From Panorpa germanica (Eukaryota > Arthropoda > Insecta > Mecoptera > Panorpidae), in NCBI GenBank assembly GCA_963678705.1, contig OY783210.1, positions 21,453,331 to 21,517,330 of the forward strand: 64,000 bases of DNA, given 5' to 3'. The stretch's first letter is position 1. Every line of letters begins with the position of its first letter. The notes below the pieces were generated by a model that saw nothing but the letters and a program-made list of their open reading frames with translations, was not told where the DNA came from and ran no database searches. The position numbers and the translations under genes were made by a program. Positions 14,601 through 28,700 of the stretch are shown one piece after another.

Positions 14601-17600
14601 GATGACGGCAGCCTTGTTTAGGAACATAAATATAGCAAAGGCTTTATTTAATAATATCTGGAAATCGATTAATTAAATAAAATAATATTTATTTAATCTA
14701 CTTGTACATTTATTGTTTTATTATTGTGACTTTGATGTTAATATAATTTTAAAACAAGTAATATTTCACGAAGCAAATAAAAGCTATAAAAATTATATAT
14801 TTATCGTGAAAAAAGTGACCTGTTTAATTAGACAAACCTGACAATTTACTACGTCCATTCAAAAAAAAAATCACAGCAAATTAAACATCAATGAATGCTG
14901 ATTTATTTGTTTCACAATATTGTCATTAATAATTAAATTATTATCTAGAAAGATACTAATTGGAATTATTTATGAGCATAAATATTTATCTATATTATTT
15001 GTAGAATTTACATTTGCAGGAGTCCCTTTAATTTCAAGTCTTATTTACAATTGCCTGAGTGAGTGATAACTTTTCTACAAGCATATGGTGATAAAAATTT
15101 GACTGTTTCTGAATATTGAAAATGCAAAATTTGAATTATTTTATAAAATTTATATGTTAGAAGTTTTAATAAATAAAAAAATAGAAATATATAATATAGT
15201 TAGTTTATCTTTTGTTTCTGTTAAAACCGACTGTACTGCGAATGTATAAATACATACAGATATATATTTATATATGTATATATGCATATATAATAATATT
15301 ATATAGATTTGTATATATATATGGCTCTAGTATATATAGTAGCGTCGCATGGGCTGCCAGTGGAATAGCGAAGTGGAGTTTACTTGTTTCATTGAAAATT
15401 TTACTTTGTTTTGTATTACACAGAAATTAATAAAGATAATAATTAATAAATATTAGCTAAATAATAAAGCGATTGCCCTTTCTTTATAAAAACTGGACAA
15501 GAACATTTCGTGGGAGATATTTGTAAGTTTACGTTTCAATAGGTATAAAAATGATGGATAACATCAATATATTTTGCGATCTATTAAATTAAAGATAAAT
15601 TATTATATGAAACAACTGTGAATTGTGTTGCCTATTGATAAGGCGTCAAAATATACATTAATAAATATTTAAAAATGAAAATTACTTATTTTCAATTTGA
15701 TTTTATTCTGCTCGCAGTACATAAATAAAACGAAATTTTTACTAGATGTAATTTACTTTACTTGTACTTTAGTCAATGTCAAAATTTCAAATTTGGGACA
15801 GAGATGAAAGTTTGAAAGAATTTCATTGAAAGTTTTTATCAATTTTCAATTATTTTAATTTCAATTGATATAAAGTAGAATGTTTGTTTCAACTTTAGCT
15901 AAGACATGTTTAAATAAAATTCGATTATGTATTTCACGCTTTTTCAATTTAACATTTTGATAATATAAAATGACGTTGGCCCTTTTAGAGCTAAGGGCCT
16001 GATATATATTGATGAAAGAGAATAAACATTAAAAAATATAAAACATTTTTGTGCTTTTGTGCAGGTTTTCTGCTTTTAAAAAGTATAAAAACGCATTGAT
16101 TTTAAAAATTATTAAGTTATTACTATTTATTATTATTAAGTGTTAATATCTTTCGATGTAATTTGAAATTGAAATAATTTCTAATAATTTTAGCAAGTTT
16201 TTTACAAAAAAATCAGCTTCAATATAGCACTGTCCTAGTACGAGAACCCAAGCAAAACCAGTCATGTATAGTGTAGTACATATACATAAATATATAGATG
16301 TATAGTATATATATATATAGGGTACATCGGTTCAAATGCTTGCTAGTATTACCAGGATTTTAGCTTTTATCATTATTTGTGTTATAAAAGTGCACTAGAA
16401 GATTCATTTTATAATTATTATTTTTATAAATTAAGTGAAATAATATCTTTTATATAAAATAAAGAATAATATTAAATACCCATCATTTTAAGAATTTGGT
16501 TTCATTTTTTATGAGTGCTTTTAATTATAATACTATGATAATTAATAATTATTGCTGGATTACGATTATTGATGATTGAATTTCGAGAAATTTGCAATCC
16601 ACTGTTCACCGGACGCTTATACTTTAAACAACATTTGTTTATTTATTATTTCCATTTAGAGAAAAATACCAATTATAGCTTTGAAGCAAATTGCATCTAC
16701 TAAAAGTGCCTAGGTTAGAATTTCTGTAAATAAAGTATATTCTTAACATATATACTCGAACAATTCTAGTGTCTTTTCCTTTAAAATCTCTACAATTATT
16801 CCAACAAAAGAATGCTGTTTCAAATGAAAGGTCTAGTGAAAATGTTCAAAAATTTTCTCTAGCTTTAATAGGTAATCATATAATTTGTTACTACCACCAA
16901 GTCCTGCACCGATGGCGACTCCAGACCCCTTTGCACACACGCCCCTTACTCATTGAGGTTTTATAATAATTATAAACAAGTTATAAATATTTCACTAGAT
17001 TGGTTGAAATAGAAAACTCAAAATTTGTTTGATACAATAAAGAATTTTTGGAAATAAATAAAATATATCTCAACTAAATTATCAATATTTCGTTTCATTG
17101 AAGAAAACTATCAAAATAATTAAAAAACATTATGAAAACTGTACAGAAACGAAAAAAGAAACAAGAAAAAACATGAAAATATAAAAAAAATACAATTTCA
17201 GAAAAGTATTTGTACTGCTATACCCGTATATATAAAATATATATATACATAGACACATATACATTTATCTTATATACACAGTATATAAGAAAATCTGCCT
17301 TACTATACTATTCGAGCTCGCCTTATTTGTACTATGGAAGTGTTGTACAATACTGTTTGAATATGAAGGATCCTGCGAGCGCGCTAGATTTACTGAGTGA
17401 GGCGTACTTTATATGTACCTATGTAAATACATAGGTAAATATATATAAACGTTATATATCTAGCTATCTCGCTCGTTTATTATTTCTCTCACTAGGCTTC
17501 CAGTAATTGTTGATTTCAATTTGTTAGAATTTGTGTAGAATCATTTTTGTTTTAATTATTATTTTATAATTTTAATTATGTTTTACTATTAAGAAAATCT

Positions 17601-19674
17601 TATGAAAGCCAATTAATGATTGTCAAAAATGAATCCTAAAAATGTCCTGAATAAATTCTTTAACGTTAATTTTAAATAAATGAAACTGGTATTAATAATT
17701 TTTCGAACTGCTATATAGACATATTATGGTGTTGTGGCCTCGAATGTGAGCTATATTATTAGCTCTTATAAATCTAAATAAAAAATTTGCAATATGTCAA
17801 ACTGCAGATGGATTCCAGCGAATTTAAATTTGTCTGTGCGTTCACATGATTCCATGTGTTAGAGAATTGCGGATTAAATTCTGAGCGATTATTTTTTCGT
17901 AGTGTTGCCCTAGCTTAAATTGTTTAAGTAATATATAATGTTAAGCATTCAAAATTTCTAAAGTAAAGGGTCTAATTTGATTCTTAAATAGACAATGAAC
18001 GAACACAAATTAGGGCTTTAATTATTGGGGAAGATAATTTTTATTTTAAAGTCTAAACGAACTAAATAAGTTTCTCTTAAACTACAATAAATAATTCAAA
18101 AAAAGGATTTTAAACAATATATTATTCAAATGAAAAACCAAAAACAATAATTTCTTTAAATATTCAATGTCAATGTGAGGTGTTTTATGTAATTTGAAAT
18201 AGGTTAGTCCTACATTCGCCCGTGCGGGGTTGCCGCGGTGTACTTTTTTTTACTCCTCTCTACTACGTACAGTCTGATACAAAAATACTATGGTCGGGGG
18301 GTCTTGTTGGATGTTTGGGCTCGGAGGTATTGTGTATTAAAGACGATAGACGGGAATCGAGTGAATCCATTTCTCACCGTAGGGTATTTTGCTACTTTAA
18401 ATTTATACTACTACCCTTTTTATTAATACTTACTATTTTAATAATAATTATTTCAAATATTTAATTTAATTTAATTTTCGCTTCTTTTTTATAGAAATTT
18501 TATATACAAATTTATACTGTTTACGAATTGTATTGAAGTGTGTAATTACACGGATTTCGTTAAGCCATAGGTACCCTTACTTAGGCCCGTGGGACGAAGG
18601 GTTTCACGGACTTGCTAAGACGAATGTATACATCTTCTAATGACCTTATTAAAATTAGAAATTGTTAAAAACTTTGTTTATATCTGCACTTTTGTTTAAA
18701 GACATACAAGTCATATATTCATTTAACAGTTAAGAAAATATTTTTTTGAAGATTCTTTATGATACCATTTACCCGCGCTTGCTTGAATAAACGCATCAAA
18801 AGTTTTCATAATACATAGAGTGATTTTTATATGAAATTTATATTTATTTTAAAGTTAACAAGCTATTGTTTAACTTAAAACTTATTAACGTAAATCTTTG
18901 ATTAATTTTTCTTGAAATGTTCCAAAAGAATTATCTTAAGTATTGTTTCCAATATTAGAATTATTTTAGACTAAATAGAGGCACAATTTTTTCGAAAGTG
19001 ATTACTTCGTATTGAAATGAAAATTTCGGTATTTCCTTAAAAACAAAACAGTTTTTTAATCATTCATAGTGACACCTCCACAAAACGTAAACTAATGTAT
19101 TATTTAACGTAATATTTTTTACTTAGCATTACGTTTTATTAAACATTTTATAATCTTACATAAACAACATTATTAAAAATATATGAGTATGTTAAAAGAT
19201 AATTTTATTTATGTAATCTTATATTATATTAACCTAAAAATATTACGTAACAGGTAAAATTTATTATGTTAGATAAATCTTAAATATGCTTTTGTCGCTA
19301 CGACCAAAAATCACGACGTTTTTGTTTGTGGTGATTGAATTATAATGAATGATAATTAGAATCATTAATTAACATATATAATGAGTTAATTTAAATGTGA
19401 TACGCCACCGAGAAAGTACCACAGATGCTGCAGCAACTCTTAGATTGCTTATAGATGAATGATTCATCGATTAATTGATTATTATACAATTAATAAGAAT
19501 TGGGAGTTATATAATAGGAAAATATACAGCAGGTGAAACCATGGGCGTTCGGAAAAAGAAACATAAACATACAAATTGATGTTTTTAGGTAGCATTTTGT
19601 AGTTAATATCGGGATGTACTTTCTCCTACGATTACAACTTCACAGTAAAACATTAAAATATAAAAATAAGTTAT

Positions 19675-19720
<46 letters not shown>

Positions 19721-22700
19721 CTTTTCGCAAAATCCCAGGTAAGCTATGGATTAAACAGAGTCCAGGAGCATTGAGAAGAAAATTGAAGATGAATGCACAA
19801 AATATCTTTCAGAACGAGAAGTAGAGAAGCAGAAAGGAGCATGTCTCAATTAATAGATCTCATATAAAAAAAAATCCTCTCCCTCTCCTCGAAATGCGAA
19901 CTATTATTATTTGGTATCTATAAAAAGTAGATACATCAAAAAAGTTGTGGATTTTTTCTAAAGTTAACATGTTAATGACCCAAATAATGACGACAACCTC
20001 CTCACCGGACGGCCAGCACCACGGGGAGAGGGAAGAAGAGGAGGAGGATTATTCTCCCGCGCGTTTTGCGGGTAGCAGAGTATCTCGAGCACTCATCGTC
20101 GATCACCAGGACTACTTGTACACGAAGACTCGCTGGCAACGGTGAACGCGGTTGAACACGGCTTCCACGGGCTCATGGAGGTGCGCGGCATACCGCCATG
20201 GTTGGTGGCAATAGTACCACCAATGTGAACCACAAGCCGAGTTAAGTAAGTCTTCATTCTTCACTATGAAGAAGGTACAACTACATAGTAGTGTAGAAAA
20301 CAGTTGCTGCAGCTGTACTCACAAGTGCAGGTGAACTAACTTAAACCGAAAAAGTTTTTCTTAAAGTTTGAAAATTATTCTACAAATAAATTCAAGAAAG
20401 TTTATTAAAAAAAAAAAATCTAGGTATTTTATGTTGCAATTTTATAATTTTCTCAAACTGATATTTATTTTTTAAATGTTAAATAATTTATAAATTTTGT
20501 CAAATTTTTCGAAATTTTACAAAATTTAATAAAAAGAAAACTTTGTTGATTTGCTATATTAGAAAAACTACGGTCTTTGAGATTTCAATAGTAGTAGAGG
20601 CAACAAACCTGGAGAAAATAGCTCCTGGAATCCTGGAACAGTTTTGCAACTATTCAAAATTTTTAATGATACGAGAAAATACATTTTATGATTATCTAAT
20701 TACTATATTATCTAATTAACTATATTTTCTTCATTTAGTTGTTTCCATCAACTGTTTATATACATTATACAATCATAAATGACATAATTAGACAGTGGTG
20801 TAGTCCACATATATAAGGTTACGATGCCATATATATTTTTTTGACAAAGGACGGAGTGACGTCAATGAATTTGAATAAATTTGTGTGTCGTAATTTACAG
20901 ACGCCCTTAATTCTGATTTTGCGTAAGTCGTAAATATTTAGTAATGTGTTTTTTAATCCGAATTATTGCACTATACATATTCAGCAACCTCAATCTTCAT
21001 ATATGTAAAAATGACAAGATTTCCGTGTTAGAAATTTCTTAAAATGATTGCAGAAAAAGCTATTCTCTATATAAAAATAATGAATGTCTTTATTATGCGT
21101 TTACTATAACTTCTTTTTGCTAGAAACGTTTAAAAAGAAAAACTGATATCATCTAATAAGGAAACTCGTCATTTTTACCTATAGACTTGAATGTCAACCA
21201 CTCGTCAACACTGGGACTGGGTTGACCATTACGGGGCTCTCCTATTAAATTGACACTTATTAGATTGTAAATCACACCATTTTCTAATCAGGTATTTCTA
21301 AATAAAGAATCAGTTCTGGCAACGAGGGAACGTTGTAGATGAAAAAAGTGACGCGATCAACAGAACTCCAAAATGTGTTAAAAATGAATGAAACTTTATC
21401 AAATATAATTATATTAAATGTAAGACTAAGGCCGTCCCCACATGGGTCGACTGATTGCAAACCTTAGCCCCGAATCTGCCCGAACCGGATGAGAATGCAA
21501 CTGTGTTGTTAGTGAGAGAACGCACTTGTATACAAATGAGAGAAAACACGACACGAACGAAACTAAATTGGTTTTGAGCGACTCTGTTTCTCGGTCGCAG
21601 GGCATGCTTGCTTGTATCAGAGAAGAGATGTGCACAAATACTATTCAAAAGTATTTAAATACATACATACATACAATAAAATCCCCTATTATGCTATTGT
21701 TAGAGTCACGAAACACGGTCCGACTAGTTCGCAATTAATCGACTCGTATTGCGAACATAACCCAGGTTTTACCTTTACGTAAATAATACAATGTGCTGTT
21801 ACCTTGTTTATAGCTATTAGAATCATAACACGACCTTTCTTAAAATATTGGAATCATAAATGAAAAGTAATATGTATCGTCAAAGACAAATAGATTTTTA
21901 TAAAATAATTGAAAACAGTATTTTTTGAGTAGTACAAGTACAAGTTACTCTCTTTAAACTCCGAGGCGAGCCGAGCCGAGCTCAAGAGAAAGGATCAGAT
22001 GAGTGTATGTAATACTTACATGTAAAATGTAAATATATTAACAATATAGAAAAGACTGGGGCGTTTAGGGTAGATGTTAGCAATCGAGGAGAAGAGTAAG
22101 AGGAGTGAGATGAGTGAGAGTATGAGAAACTAGGGTGGTAAAATAGAAATAAAGAGAAAACCGTGGGGGTGAAAATATAGAATAGTAGAATGAGAGAAAA
22201 AGGTGGTTGAAAAGGTGGTTGTTGGTTGAGTAAGAGTATGAGGATTATAAGGGGTGGAAAATGAAGGGAAAACTCCATCTCTCTCTCACTCTCTGATCCA
22301 CATCCCACCACCGCGACTCAAACTACATAAACCCCATGTTATAAAGTACACTCTGAAGATTAAATATTCTTAATTGATATAAAAATTATTTCAAGCATAT
22401 TATTTATCAATTACAACTTGTAATAAGTTTTTATAATATAAGTATTATATAGCTGTCGTTCGAAAGTGACGGTCGTTATACTTTTATTCAAACAAATGTC
22501 AAAAATAGTTACATATTACAAATAAAATAAAATAAAAAGTTTTATCTTGGGAAATAAGTAACTTGTCACCAAAAAATCATGGTTTCTATGCACTAATCTA
22601 TTGTCTAAGATATCTGGTTTTAATTTTGTCTAAAACATAAAAATAGGAAGTGGATTACATACTAAGAATCAAGCTTCATTCCCACTTACTGTTTTGATAT

Positions 22701-25700
22701 TTAATTTACTGTTTTTATTTAATATTGTAATCTAGATTTCAGGTTTTCGTTTAAGCATTTCTAGTTACATTTGTGTTTTAATTTAAGTTTAGTTAATTTA
22801 GTTGGAGCGTATGCATCGTTAGTAATATAAATTTTGACAGTTCAACAAAATTGTATGTGAAATAAATAAAATTGCTATTTTTAATAACACAAGAAATTGT
22901 TTTCATTTCTATATTTTTCAAAAACTGGCATTAAAATTCTTTTAAAAGTAAATCCTACTGAGTTTTGACACAGTCACATTTTGGAGGTTATAATATAATA
23001 TAGTTTTTCTTAATTTAAAATTTTAATTTAAAACATTGGACCTTGTAAGGTTCTAAAAAAACTAAGAAAACTTAAAAAATATATTAAATTGAAAATGGTA
23101 CTGTGAATGACTACGCGTATTGCTATATGCTAAACAATTTAAATTAAATACAAAATAAAATTAAAGCAGTGATACTTAAGTAAAGGTAATCGTCCACAGA
23201 TCTGCATAAAACGCATTGGAATTATCGTATGAAAAGAGTAAAGGTTTCTAGAGATATCTGTATTCTTAGTCGCATAAATGTCTTATTGTCCGTATTTTGA
23301 ACGAGGTTGCTTCGAAGAACAACTCGACCTCAGTGCTTCATGTAATGATAAAGAGTAGTAATGCGAAACAATTAGGATACACCTAACTGAAAAAATCGAC
23401 GTCATTAGTAGGTGGTTGCTTTCTTTTATAGTTTCAAATTTGAGCAATATCGAAAGCTCAGTTTCATGCCATGCTAAAAATCAACTTTAAGAAAGTTTCA
23501 GTAAGTGTAATATAACAAATTAGTTAACATCGTAAAAATCAACTTCTCTTTTTGGGGGACCAGACATTGCAGATACAACTGTCTTAAGACTTTGTGGCTA
23601 TTTGGTTAGGCTATAGGAGCCTGTTTATTTGATGTTTTTATATCCAATCCTTCCACAAGAAATTAATAATTTCCATAACACAATCGGATCTCACTAACTT
23701 ACATTTTGAAGTGGTAACACTTCGTCTCACTTACTCTGACTTGAATCTCCTTAACTGTGCATTAATTTAAGAACTTCTATTGTACGTACATATAAATCAT
23801 AAAAAAATATTATTGGATCATTTTATTCACTTATTGAAGTGATAATAATTGACCACTTACTGAACCGTGTCGTTCGTTCTTAAGACTGTTGTAATATCAA
23901 AATTTCTTTCTTGATGATAATATATTGAAAAATATATACTCATATAAATATATATAAACAAATACAGAAGATAGCAAAACCTCTGAACTTTGGGAACAAA
24001 GTTCCCTCGTGAGAGTTCTGTTCGATACGGGACAGGGAAAAGGGGGACACACAGACAAGGCAGGACGGATACAAATGATCAGCAATTGATCACTCGGTAT
24101 CAACAGTTAATACTACTTTTTTTTACAACATTTCAGTTTGTTTGCTCCTAGCAAATGTAATAAACGATATTCAATATCAAATTTTAGACTAATTTCTTTT
24201 CTAACTTTACTATTATTGTGATATTATATTCATAAAAATTACAGTACTACAGGTAAATCATATAGTAAGTCCCAAATGTCTAGTTTGTTGGTACCTGTAA
24301 CTTATAAAAGGAGTTACTTTCACTCATTTCTATTTTTTCCAATCTAATTTTGACCTCTGAACAGATAACATCAATTCTAAATTCAACATTATATATTTTT
24401 TATTCTAAATTCATAATCCTAAGTATATATTCTAAATTATTTAAAACACAATTCTAAACTATATTTCTTTGATGAACAAGAAATTACTTAAGGCAACTAA
24501 AATTGCTGTTGTTCATATTGTATTCGACCTTAGCCAAAGAATTGTTAGCAGCCGGTATAGCTCAATTGTTAAAGAGCAGTAACGTACGAAGAAGTAGGTT
24601 TTGATATATGTTGTATTTCACGGTGTAAATTTGGTATATATGGCAATGGGACGTAATCAAACAAATTTTGCCACATTAGCTAACTTTTTGCAGTGTCCCG
24701 ATTGTGTTGCTTGTGCTTTCATACTGGAAAAGTATAGCCTTAAGTACGCACGCACTTAAGTAAAAATTAAATACAATTGATTTCAAAAAACAAAAACAAT
24801 ATTTTTATTATTATAGAATAATATAAATTCCAAATTTTAGTTGACTTTAATGTTTCTTAAACTGGTCTTAGATAATTTTTAAACCAACATAATTCTAGTC
24901 CAGGTAAAAATAAGTGTCGTACAGATAATAAATAATACAATAAAACAATCGCTAGAAAAAAATTCCTATAGATAGGGTACCTGAAGAATTCCAAGAGAAA
25001 TAACAGTTCTATACTTTTGTGGTATACGATGGTATCCCATGCTTATTTTTGTGATGAAAGAAACAGAATTTTTTATTTTATATATTATATATATACATAT
25101 ATATATTTTAAATTCAAAATAAAAAAAATAGATAATAATTTAGTTGAACTGTACTAGAAATATATAATATACCGATCGACAGGGTTTGAACGAATGATAT
25201 AACATTATACGCATGTCACTGAGAAAATAAAATGCATGCAACACCTGTTTGATTGTTCTACACTGTTAAATATAATTTGAATATTTAAATTTTTATATAC
25301 ACTTTAAAAAATTTGAAAATATTTTCTAAGGTATTTTATTTTTAAATATATATTGTTTTATCACTATATATATTATGGCAGTAGCTTGAAATTTCTAGTG
25401 AAACTTCTGCCAGTTATACAGATGCCTAGAAGCCTGGATAAAAGAGTAATTTGTAACTGAACATTGTGAAAAAAAGTCAAACGAAAGAAAAAGTATGAAA
25501 TTTTAACGATTTCACATTGATTGATTGTGTTAGGGATTTCCATCAAAATTATATTGACGCTCAATGATCAATGCTGATGAATCATTTACTTATTAGGTTG
25601 TAGCAATAGCCCAGTAAACATTTGGTGAAATAGAATAGCTAGGTGAAGTTCTAGTCACTCGTACATTTCAATTTTAACGTTTCACAAGTTGGAGCAACAC

Positions 25701-28700
25701 ACAGAAAATCAAATTTAGTTCAAATTGATTCCCTACTTGTAACAGGAGTCGCTTTTATTCAACAGTGAGCAGTCGTTGTGCCGTCTGTAGCTCATAAAAG
25801 AGACATGACAAAAAACTTATGAAAAGTTATAGAATTGAAATAGAATTTACTCTATTTAAATTATTACTGGGAGGTATGACTAGCATATGTAAACAAAGTG
25901 AGTAAGTAACACTTTAGACTTAGTTAAGACTTTGCTAAGTAATGAAGTAAGACATTAAGAATTTTTGATTAGAATGCCTTTATATTTTCATTCTGATCCG
26001 TCACAATTTTGTCAACTTCGGTTCCAACAAATACTTAACTAATTTAAAAGAAAACACATGTTTAATGTTATGTTATACTAATATAGTAGCGGCGCATAGT
26101 ACAAGTATAAGAGGTTGCCATGGCGACCAACAGAGCTGTAATTATTAGAAAAAAAAAACTGAGCTCACAACGAAACGAAACGGGAGTCAGGACTCGCGCA
26201 AAGTCTCTGTCTCTGGGACTTGGTTGTGTTAGCTGGTGCTTTGGTACCGCGTAACATTGAGTCGCTATTTTACTTCGGCGCTGCGCTGGGACGTGAGTAC
26301 GTCGCGTCAGAACACGACGTCGCGACGCCAATAGGGATAACCGAGACAGTGAGACTATATTCTCTAAAATTGGGATTACTAAATAAGATATATGTAATTG
26401 TTTTGTTAGAATACGAAATATTATTTAACAAGATGAGAGATAGTGTTACACAACTCGTACGATCACGTTTTTTTCCGTCAGAATAAATGCTACAATTTGG
26501 GTAACAAAATGATGTCTCCAGCATGCATCTGGGCTTAGAACTTTATTTTCAAAATCATTCGACTGCAACAGAGATTCCCAAATAAGGCCTGTGATAACTA
26601 GGGGTTCAAACTAGGGATGGGGATTCTTCTTAAAAAAGATCGATTGGAATCGACGTCTAAAGAATAGATTCAGAAAAAAATCGAAGTCGATTTTTCGATT
26701 CTTTTTAAGTTTTTATATAAAAAAAGGCACTAACCCCAAAAAGGAAAGAAAGAAGACGCTCTTTTATCGATTTTATTTTTATTAAATTTCTAAAAAAAAA
26801 TACAAGCCTTTCTTATAATTAAAGAATAAATGAAGAGTGATTTTTGATTAATCAATAAAATCATGTACGTTATTTATTATAGAATAGAAGCTTATAATAA
26901 ATAATGTAAATAATTGTATAGTTGCATTTTTACAAAAATAAAATCGAATTTTCGGGTGTTCGAGAGATTTAAGAAATCGATTTTTTCGACACAAAAAATC
27001 GATCTCAGATCGCCATCCCTAATTCAAACTATTATTGCTAATACATTTGTTTCATTTTCGGTAAAAGGGTTAACATTGCACATAGCCAGATCTTATATTT
27101 AAATAGAAAAACGTTTGTATAGACAAAATAAATTTCGATTTTAAATTTTAATAATTTTTAATATACATATTTATATTTAAATGAAATATTAAAATAAAGA
27201 AATGTAGTTAATATATTTAATAATTTTCGCATATACATATAATACAGTAGTTTATATGTATATAAAAAATATATAAATATGAGTAGGAGTATTTTTGAAG
27301 CGTTGGCAAATTAAATAAGACGAGCACATTGATCTAATTTTAGAGCAGTCGTAGTTTTTACGAGTAGCCACATTCGCGCGCCACTGTCCATCAAAACTTC
27401 ACCACGAGACCACGCTAAAGTCCGCGTGTGTAGAACTTGCCACTTGAATGGCCATCCTCTTCTCAACAACTTGGAGGTCAAACTTTCCAAGTTCGAATTG
27501 TAAATACATGCACGTAAACGGTATAGGTAGAACTATGTATATATGAAGTTACACACACACAGTGAGTATAACACAATGCAAAATACAAAAACACAAACAC
27601 ACACTAATATACATTATTCACATAGCTGAGAAGTCAATGCTAGAGTCAGATTTAATTGCAACTGTATGAAGAAGTTTTGAAATAGTTTTAAGTAGATAAA
27701 ATATAGCAAGTGTGGCTGTTCTTTTTGCTTTTCAGTATGCAGCTATAAGTCAAGGTGTTTGTATGCGTAAAACAATTAGGTTCTTCATAGGACTCAAAGT
27801 ATAATATGAGTGACAATATTCTAGATCAACGCTGATTAAATATTTTTAGATTACTATTACAGAACGTAGAGACCACTGCGGACTTCGCTATTTTTATGAA
27901 TTTAAATATCTATGGGGTATTTAACTAATTTGTATACTATTTCGTTTTGTCAGAGTATCATGAAATAAATTAGGTTATGTAGAAAATCTTAAATTAAGTT
28001 AAAATGTATATAAATAAATTAGTTTTTAATTGTTTACAATACAAATGCAATTTAAAGCAGAGAGTAACTAAAAATCTTATTTACCAAAATTTTGACATGA
28101 AAATAATAAACGAGAACGAACATTTACGATTATCAGAAAAGAAAATAAGAGAACAGTAATTTCTAAAAATTAAAATAGAATATAATGAGTATGATTTTAG
28201 AAATTGACAAGCATATTTAAAAAATATAATTATTTCGATAGAATATATAAATGAGCCGCTTAAAATTGTATGCGTTCAAGTCCAAAAACAAAAATAGAGA
28301 AAGTTGAAAAGGAGAAAATTCTTTTAGTGAGATAAAAAAAATATTTATAATAAATTATGGTACACGAAAACAAAATCGGCAAATGATAAAACTTGTTCTT
28401 AATCTTAAAGTCAAAAAAGAAACATGCTTTTCTTTGCCTGTACTAAAATGAATGTATTTGTTCCTTCTTTAATTTTGTAAATAATTTATTTCGAAATACA
28501 TAAACCCTTTTTAATTACTTAATTACTAAAATCGTAGTATTTTACGTAATTTTAATTTATATTATAGCACAGATATTTCAATATGTAAATAATTATAAAA
28601 ATATAATAGTTTTACATTCAAAAATAACCTAGTAACATTGTATATACAGCTGCCAGGCCAGCGTGGTCACGTGTGCCAACATGTGGTACGGCATTTAGAA

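Noticed and set aside
21982..22311. Minus-strand 109-residue ORF
   Set aside because: It derives from purine-rich GAGA/GTGG simple sequence; no domain, and composition explains the open frame.
24549..24620. Functional tRNA gene
   Set aside because: The A-box is good but the B-box is degenerate and the acceptor and anticodon stems do not pair.
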